Below are positions 61,199 to 64,000 of a stretch of DNA of 64,000 bases, in pieces. The notes beneath the pieces are model-generated. The model saw only the letters and a list, made by a program, of their open reading frames with translations. It did not search any database and was not told the DNA's origin. Made by a program: the position numbers and the translations under genes. Position 1 is the first letter of the stretch; every line of letters begins with the position of its first letter. The DNA is from Marinimicrobium hydrolyticum (GTDB lineage Bacteria; Pseudomonadota; Gammaproteobacteria; Pseudomonadales; Cellvibrionaceae). The stretch is from contig NZ_JAVDDU010000004.1 of NCBI RefSeq assembly GCF_030848505.1, positions 1-64,000 on the forward strand. The letters run 5' to 3'.

Positions 61199-63273
61199 TG
61201 AGTGCCGACTTTTTACTGGAACTGGGCACCGAAGAGCTGCCACCCAAAACGCTGCGCAATTTAATGGAAGCCCTACGGGACAACGTCGCTGCCGGTTTGA
61301 AACACCACGACCTGAGCTTTGGCGAGGTGCAAGCCTACGCCACCCCCAGGCGCCTAGCCGTACTGGTAGAGCAGCTGGCGGGCGAGACACCGCAAAAAGA
61401 CCTGGTAGTCTGGGGCCCGCCTGCCAAAATTGCCTTTGATGACTCCGGTGCGCCCACCAAAGCTGCCGAAGCGTTTGCGCAGAAAAACGGCGTAGCGGTG
61501 AGCGAATTGCAAACCGAAAACGATGGCAAAGCCGACAAGCTATTGGTGCGCCAGCGGGTTGGCGGTCAGCCTTGTACCGAGCTGTTGGGCGATATTGTCA
61601 ACGACGCCCTCGCCAAACTCCCTATTGCCAAACGCATGCGCTGGAGCGACCGGCGCGCGGAGTTTGTGCGCCCCGCCCACTGGCTGGTGATGCTGTACGG
61701 AAGTGAAATCGTTGATGCTGAAGTATTGGGCTTGCGCGCCAACCGCACCACGCGAGGCCATCGCTTCCACTACAACCACGACATTTCGCTGGAAGAACCC
61801 AGTGAGTACCTGAGCAAGCTCAAGGGTACTGGCTTCGTATTGGCGGACATCAATGCCCGTCGCGCGCTGATCCGACAACAAGTCGACGCGGAGGCGGGCA
61901 AAGTCGGTGGCCGGGCGATCATTGACCGCGACTTGTTGGACGAAGTCACCGCCCTGGTTGAATGGCCGGTAGCGCTGTTGGGCAATTTTGAAAAACGTTT
62001 TTTGAACGTGCCCCCGGAAGCGCTGATCGCCTCCATGAAAGAGCACCAAAAGTATTTCCACTTGATGGACAGCCGGGACAAATTGTTGCCGCACTTCATT
62101 ACTGTGGCCAACATTGAGAGCGACGATCCCGCACAAGTGATCGACGGCAACGAGCGGGTTATCCGACCGCGCTTGTCCGACGCGGCGTTCTTTTTTGATA
62201 CCGACAAAAAACGCACTCTGGAAAGTTTGCGCGAGCGGCTCAAGCCGATCGTCTTTCAGGCGCAACTGGGCACCGTGTACCAAAAGACCGAACGCGTCGC
62301 CGCGCTGGCCGTGGCCATTGCCGGTCAATTGAGTGCCGACGTGGACAAAGCCCGCCGCGCCGGTCAGTTGTGCAAGTCCGATTTGGTCACCGACATGGTG
62401 AGCGAGTTTGACAATATGCAGGGCATCGCTGGCTATTATTATGCGTTAAACGATGGCGAGCACAGCGAAGTGGCCAAAGCGCTCAACGAGCAGTACTTGC
62501 CGCGTTTTGCCGGCGACCAACTGCCGGACACCATGACCGGCACCATCTTGGCGCTGGCGGATCGTCTGGACACCATTACCGGCATTTTCGGTATCGGCCA
62601 GCACCCCACCGGCTCCAAAGATCCCTTTGCGTTGCGCCGGGCCAGCCTGGGCGTTTTGCGTCTGCTGGTGGAAAAAGAGCTGGACCTGGACTTGCGCGCC
62701 CTGCTTACCCAGGCCGCCGGTCAACACACCGCCCTGACGGTGGGCGATGGGTTGGTGGACCAAGTACTGGCGTATATGCTGGAGCGCTTCCGCGCCTGGT
62801 ACGAGGAAGATCGCATTCCCGGGGAAGTCTTCCAAGCAGTGAGCGCCAAGGGTGTCTCCCGCCCGTTGGACATCGACCAACGGGTGCGCGCCGTGTATCA
62901 GTTCAGCCAAATGCCCCAGGCTCAATCCCTGGCGGCTGCCAACAAGCGCGTATCCAACATATTGGCCAAGTCGGGCGCACCCAAGGCGCCGTTGGAGCAA
63001 AGCCTGTTGCTGGAGCACGCCGAACAAGCGCTGGCCGAAGCGGTACACGCCAAGGCACAACATGTGAAGCCAATGTTTCGGGAACGGGACTATAGCCGTG
63101 CTCTGGAAAGTCTGGCCGACCTGCAGGCACCGGTAGACGCGTTTTTTGATCAGGTCATGGTGATGACCGATGACGCGGCTTTGCAAAGCAACCGTTTGGC
63201 GCTGCTGCAACAACTGCGAGAGCTGTTTTTGGAAGTCGCCGACATCTCTCTCCTGGTCCCGGCAAAAGGCTAA
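61195..63273 (+). CDS. glyS: Glycyl-tRNA synthetase beta subunit
   Basis: A 692-residue tRNA-recognition subunit. It begins [16 protein letters not shown] (family start) and shows [20 protein letters not shown]-type [20 protein letters not shown] and the C-terminal anticodon-binding region. ATG 61195 and ATG 61198 are both possible. The usual length fits. It overlaps glyQ. Confidence 0.97.
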   Translation: MMSADFLLELGTEELPPKTLRNLMEALRDNVAAGLKHHDLSFGEVQAYATPRRLAVLVEQLAGETPQKDLVVWGPPAKIAFDDSGAPTKAAEAFAQKNGVAVSELQTENDGKADKLLVRQRVGGQPCTELLGDIVNDALAKLPIAKRMRWSDRRAEFVRPAHWLVMLYGSEIVDAEVLGLRANRTTRGHRFHYNHDISLEEPSEYLSKLKGTGFVLADINARRALIRQQVDAEAGKVGGRAIIDRDLLDEVTALVEWPVALLGNFEKRFLNVPPEALIASMKEHQKYFHLMDSRDKLLPHFITVANIESDDPAQVIDGNERVIRPRLSDAAFFFDTDKKRTLESLRERLKPIVFQAQLGTVYQKTERVAALAVAIAGQLSADVDKARRAGQLCKSDLVTDMVSEFDNMQGIAGYYYALNDGEHSEVAKALNEQYLPRFAGDQLPDTMTGTILALADRLDTITGIFGIGQHPTGSKDPFALRRASLGVLRLLVEKELDLDLRALLTQAAGQHTALTVGDGLVDQVLAYMLERFRAWYEEDRIPGEVFQAVSAKGVSRPLDIDQRVRAVYQFSQMPQAQSLAAANKRVSNILAKSGAPKAPLEQSLLLEHAEQALAEAVHAKAQHVKPMFRERDYSRALESLADLQAPVDAFFDQVMVMTDDAALQSNRLALLQQLRELFLEVADISLLVPAKG

Positions 63274-63276
63274 TTT

Positions 63277-63861
63277 ATGAAGCTGGTAATTCTGGATCGG
63301 GACGGTGTCATCAACGAAGACACGGCGAGTTACATCAAATCCGCCGATGAATGCGTACCCATTGAATCCAGCCTGGTCGCCATCGCCAAGCTGTGCGACG
63401 CTGGTTACACACCGGTGGTGGCCACCAACCAATCCGGGCTCGGGCGCGGTTACTTCGATCTGGACGACCTGGAAGCGATCCACGCCAAATTGACTCAGCG
63501 AGTGGAAGAGGCGGGGGGCTTTCTGGGCGGCATTTTTTACTGCCCGCACCACCCGGACGACGGTTGCAAATGCCGCAAACCCAAGGCCGGCATCCTCGAT
63601 GCCATCGAAGCCGAGTTCAACACCAGCGTGGAAGGTGCTCCGTTTGTGGGCGATCATCTGCGGGACATTCGCGCCGGCCTAATCAAAGGCTGTGTGCCCT
63701 ATCTGGTGCGCACTGGCCGCGGCTTTGAAGCCGAACCGGAGATACGTCAGGGTGTGGCTGCCGACGGTGAGCTGCCGGCGGTCGAACCGGGGCAAGTGGA
63801 TGTTTTTGATGATCTGGCCGCGGTGGTCAATCATCTTTTGAACCCGAAGGATTCAGACTGA
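63277..63861 (+). CDS. gmhB: D-glycero-beta-D-manno-heptose-1,7-bisphosphate 7-phosphatase
   Basis: A 194-residue HAD phosphatase in ADP-heptose synthesis for lipopolysaccharide. Motif I is LDRDGVINEDT (two Asp), motif II ATNQSGLGRGYF, the zinc-binding region is CPHHPDDGCKCRKPK (Cys/His set) and motif IV is FVGDHLRDI. The start ATG 63277 lies 3 bp after glyS. Confidence 0.92.
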   Translation: MKLVILDRDGVINEDTASYIKSADECVPIESSLVAIAKLCDAGYTPVVATNQSGLGRGYFDLDDLEAIHAKLTQRVEEAGGFLGGIFYCPHHPDDGCKCRKPKAGILDAIEAEFNTSVEGAPFVGDHLRDIRAGLIKGCVPYLVRTGRGFEAEPEIRQGVAADGELPAVEPGQVDVFDDLAAVVNHLLNPKDSD

Positions 63862-63863
63862 CC

Positions 63864-64000
63864 GTGTACAAATTTTTACTCTACTTGCGCACTACGCTTT
63901 TTAACATTGGGTACTACGGCAGCGGCATTGTAGTAGGTGGACTCAGCCCACTTATCTGGCTCTTGTTGCCGTTTCGGGCCCGCTACTGGCTGCTCAACCG
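63864..64000 (+). CDS. plsC: 1-acyl-sn-glycerol-3-phosphate acyltransferase (partial)
   Basis: The first 45 residues of a frame that runs off the right edge, starting GTG 63864 two bases after gmhB. It begins VYKFLLYLRTTLFNIGYYGS, with a membrane helix GIVVGGLSPLIWLLLPF and the RARYWLL tail typical of the N-terminus of PlsC-type acyltransferases found downstream of gmhB. The catalytic HX4D is outside the window. Confidence 0.7.
   Translation, partial: MYKFLLYLRTTLFNIGYYGSGIVVGGLSPLIWLLLPFRARYWLLN

Noticed and set aside
62446-63657. 403-residue antisense ORF
   Set aside because: Spans the glyS-gmhB junction on the other strand; both sense genes are certain.
1-64000. CRISPR array, tRNA or rRNA genes, prophage structural genes
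   Set aside because: No regularly spaced direct repeats, cloverleaf sequences with TTCRA loops, rRNA-like stretches or phage genes were recognised by eye.

Overview
The window looks like chromosomal DNA of a marine, polysaccharide-degrading gammaproteobacterium, most likely Cellvibrionaceae (Marinimicrobium/Gilvimarinus/Saccharophagus-like; genus is a guess). Pointers are a cell-surface GH5 lipoprotein with a proline-rich linker, a GMC oxidoreductase with its Tat-exported small subunit, Mla/MCE lipid-transport genes, separate glyQ and glyS, and GTG-rich, moderately GC-rich coding sequence. I recognised no rRNA, tRNA or CRISPR array.

Region 1 (1-5036) is lower in GC and is the edge of an integron cassette array: small ORFs of unknown function, all on the + strand, separated by long imperfect palindromes of attC type. 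No integrase gene lies in the window. An IS1182-type insertion sequence (1937-3711) sits exactly in the GTT core of one attC site. Region 2 (5039-14019) holds an unknown membrane protein, an alpha/beta-hydrolase, two tandem DUF421/YetF proteins, a ferric-reductase-like flavocytochrome with a translationally coupled 30-residue membrane peptide behind it, a sulfurtransferase, a GNAT enzyme and an unknown membrane protein. Region 3 (14116-29415) contains a RimK-type ATP-grasp ligase divergent from a GNAT/C39-peptidase fusion, several more GNAT enzymes, a GH5 cellulase/hotdog/membrane-bound AraC regulator set, a CPBP protease, small regulators and the GMC oxidoreductase pair.

Region 4 (29789-38976) is a lipid-transport block: STAS-MlaE permease, ATPase, MCE protein and auxiliary lipoprotein in one overlapping operon, then a TetR regulator, a YdjM-like membrane protein, an MlaA lipoprotein and an RND exporter. 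Region 5 (39038-45039) has an unusual histidine kinase/response regulator operon divergent from a coiled-coil membrane protein plus a lipid-anchored vWA protein. The 675-bp gap between them carries two long inverted-repeat elements whose inner hairpins expose GGA loops like CsrA/RsmA binding sites; a third such element lies at 36047-36151. Region 6 (45093-52296) is an ECF sigma/ChrR-type anti-sigma locus with a divergent seven-gene lipid-modification operon (SnoaL-like, SDR, flavin oxidase, DUF1365, cyclopropane synthase, DUF2878, chalcone-isomerase-like). The two divergent promoters match each other (TGATCC-N18-TAT).

Region 7 (52501-60015) has MacA/MacB, a three-gene ATP-grasp / 7TM-transglutaminase / retropepsin-like protease operon, and an LpxL-type acyltransferase. 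Region 8 (60227-64000) is housekeeping: glyQ, glyS, gmhB and the start of a plsC-like gene.

Strongest leads for something undescribed are the GGA-loop palindrome family, the kinase/regulator/vWA locus that flanks two of them, and the attC-centred IS1182 element. All functions are read from motifs and remembered family knowledge; no searches were run.
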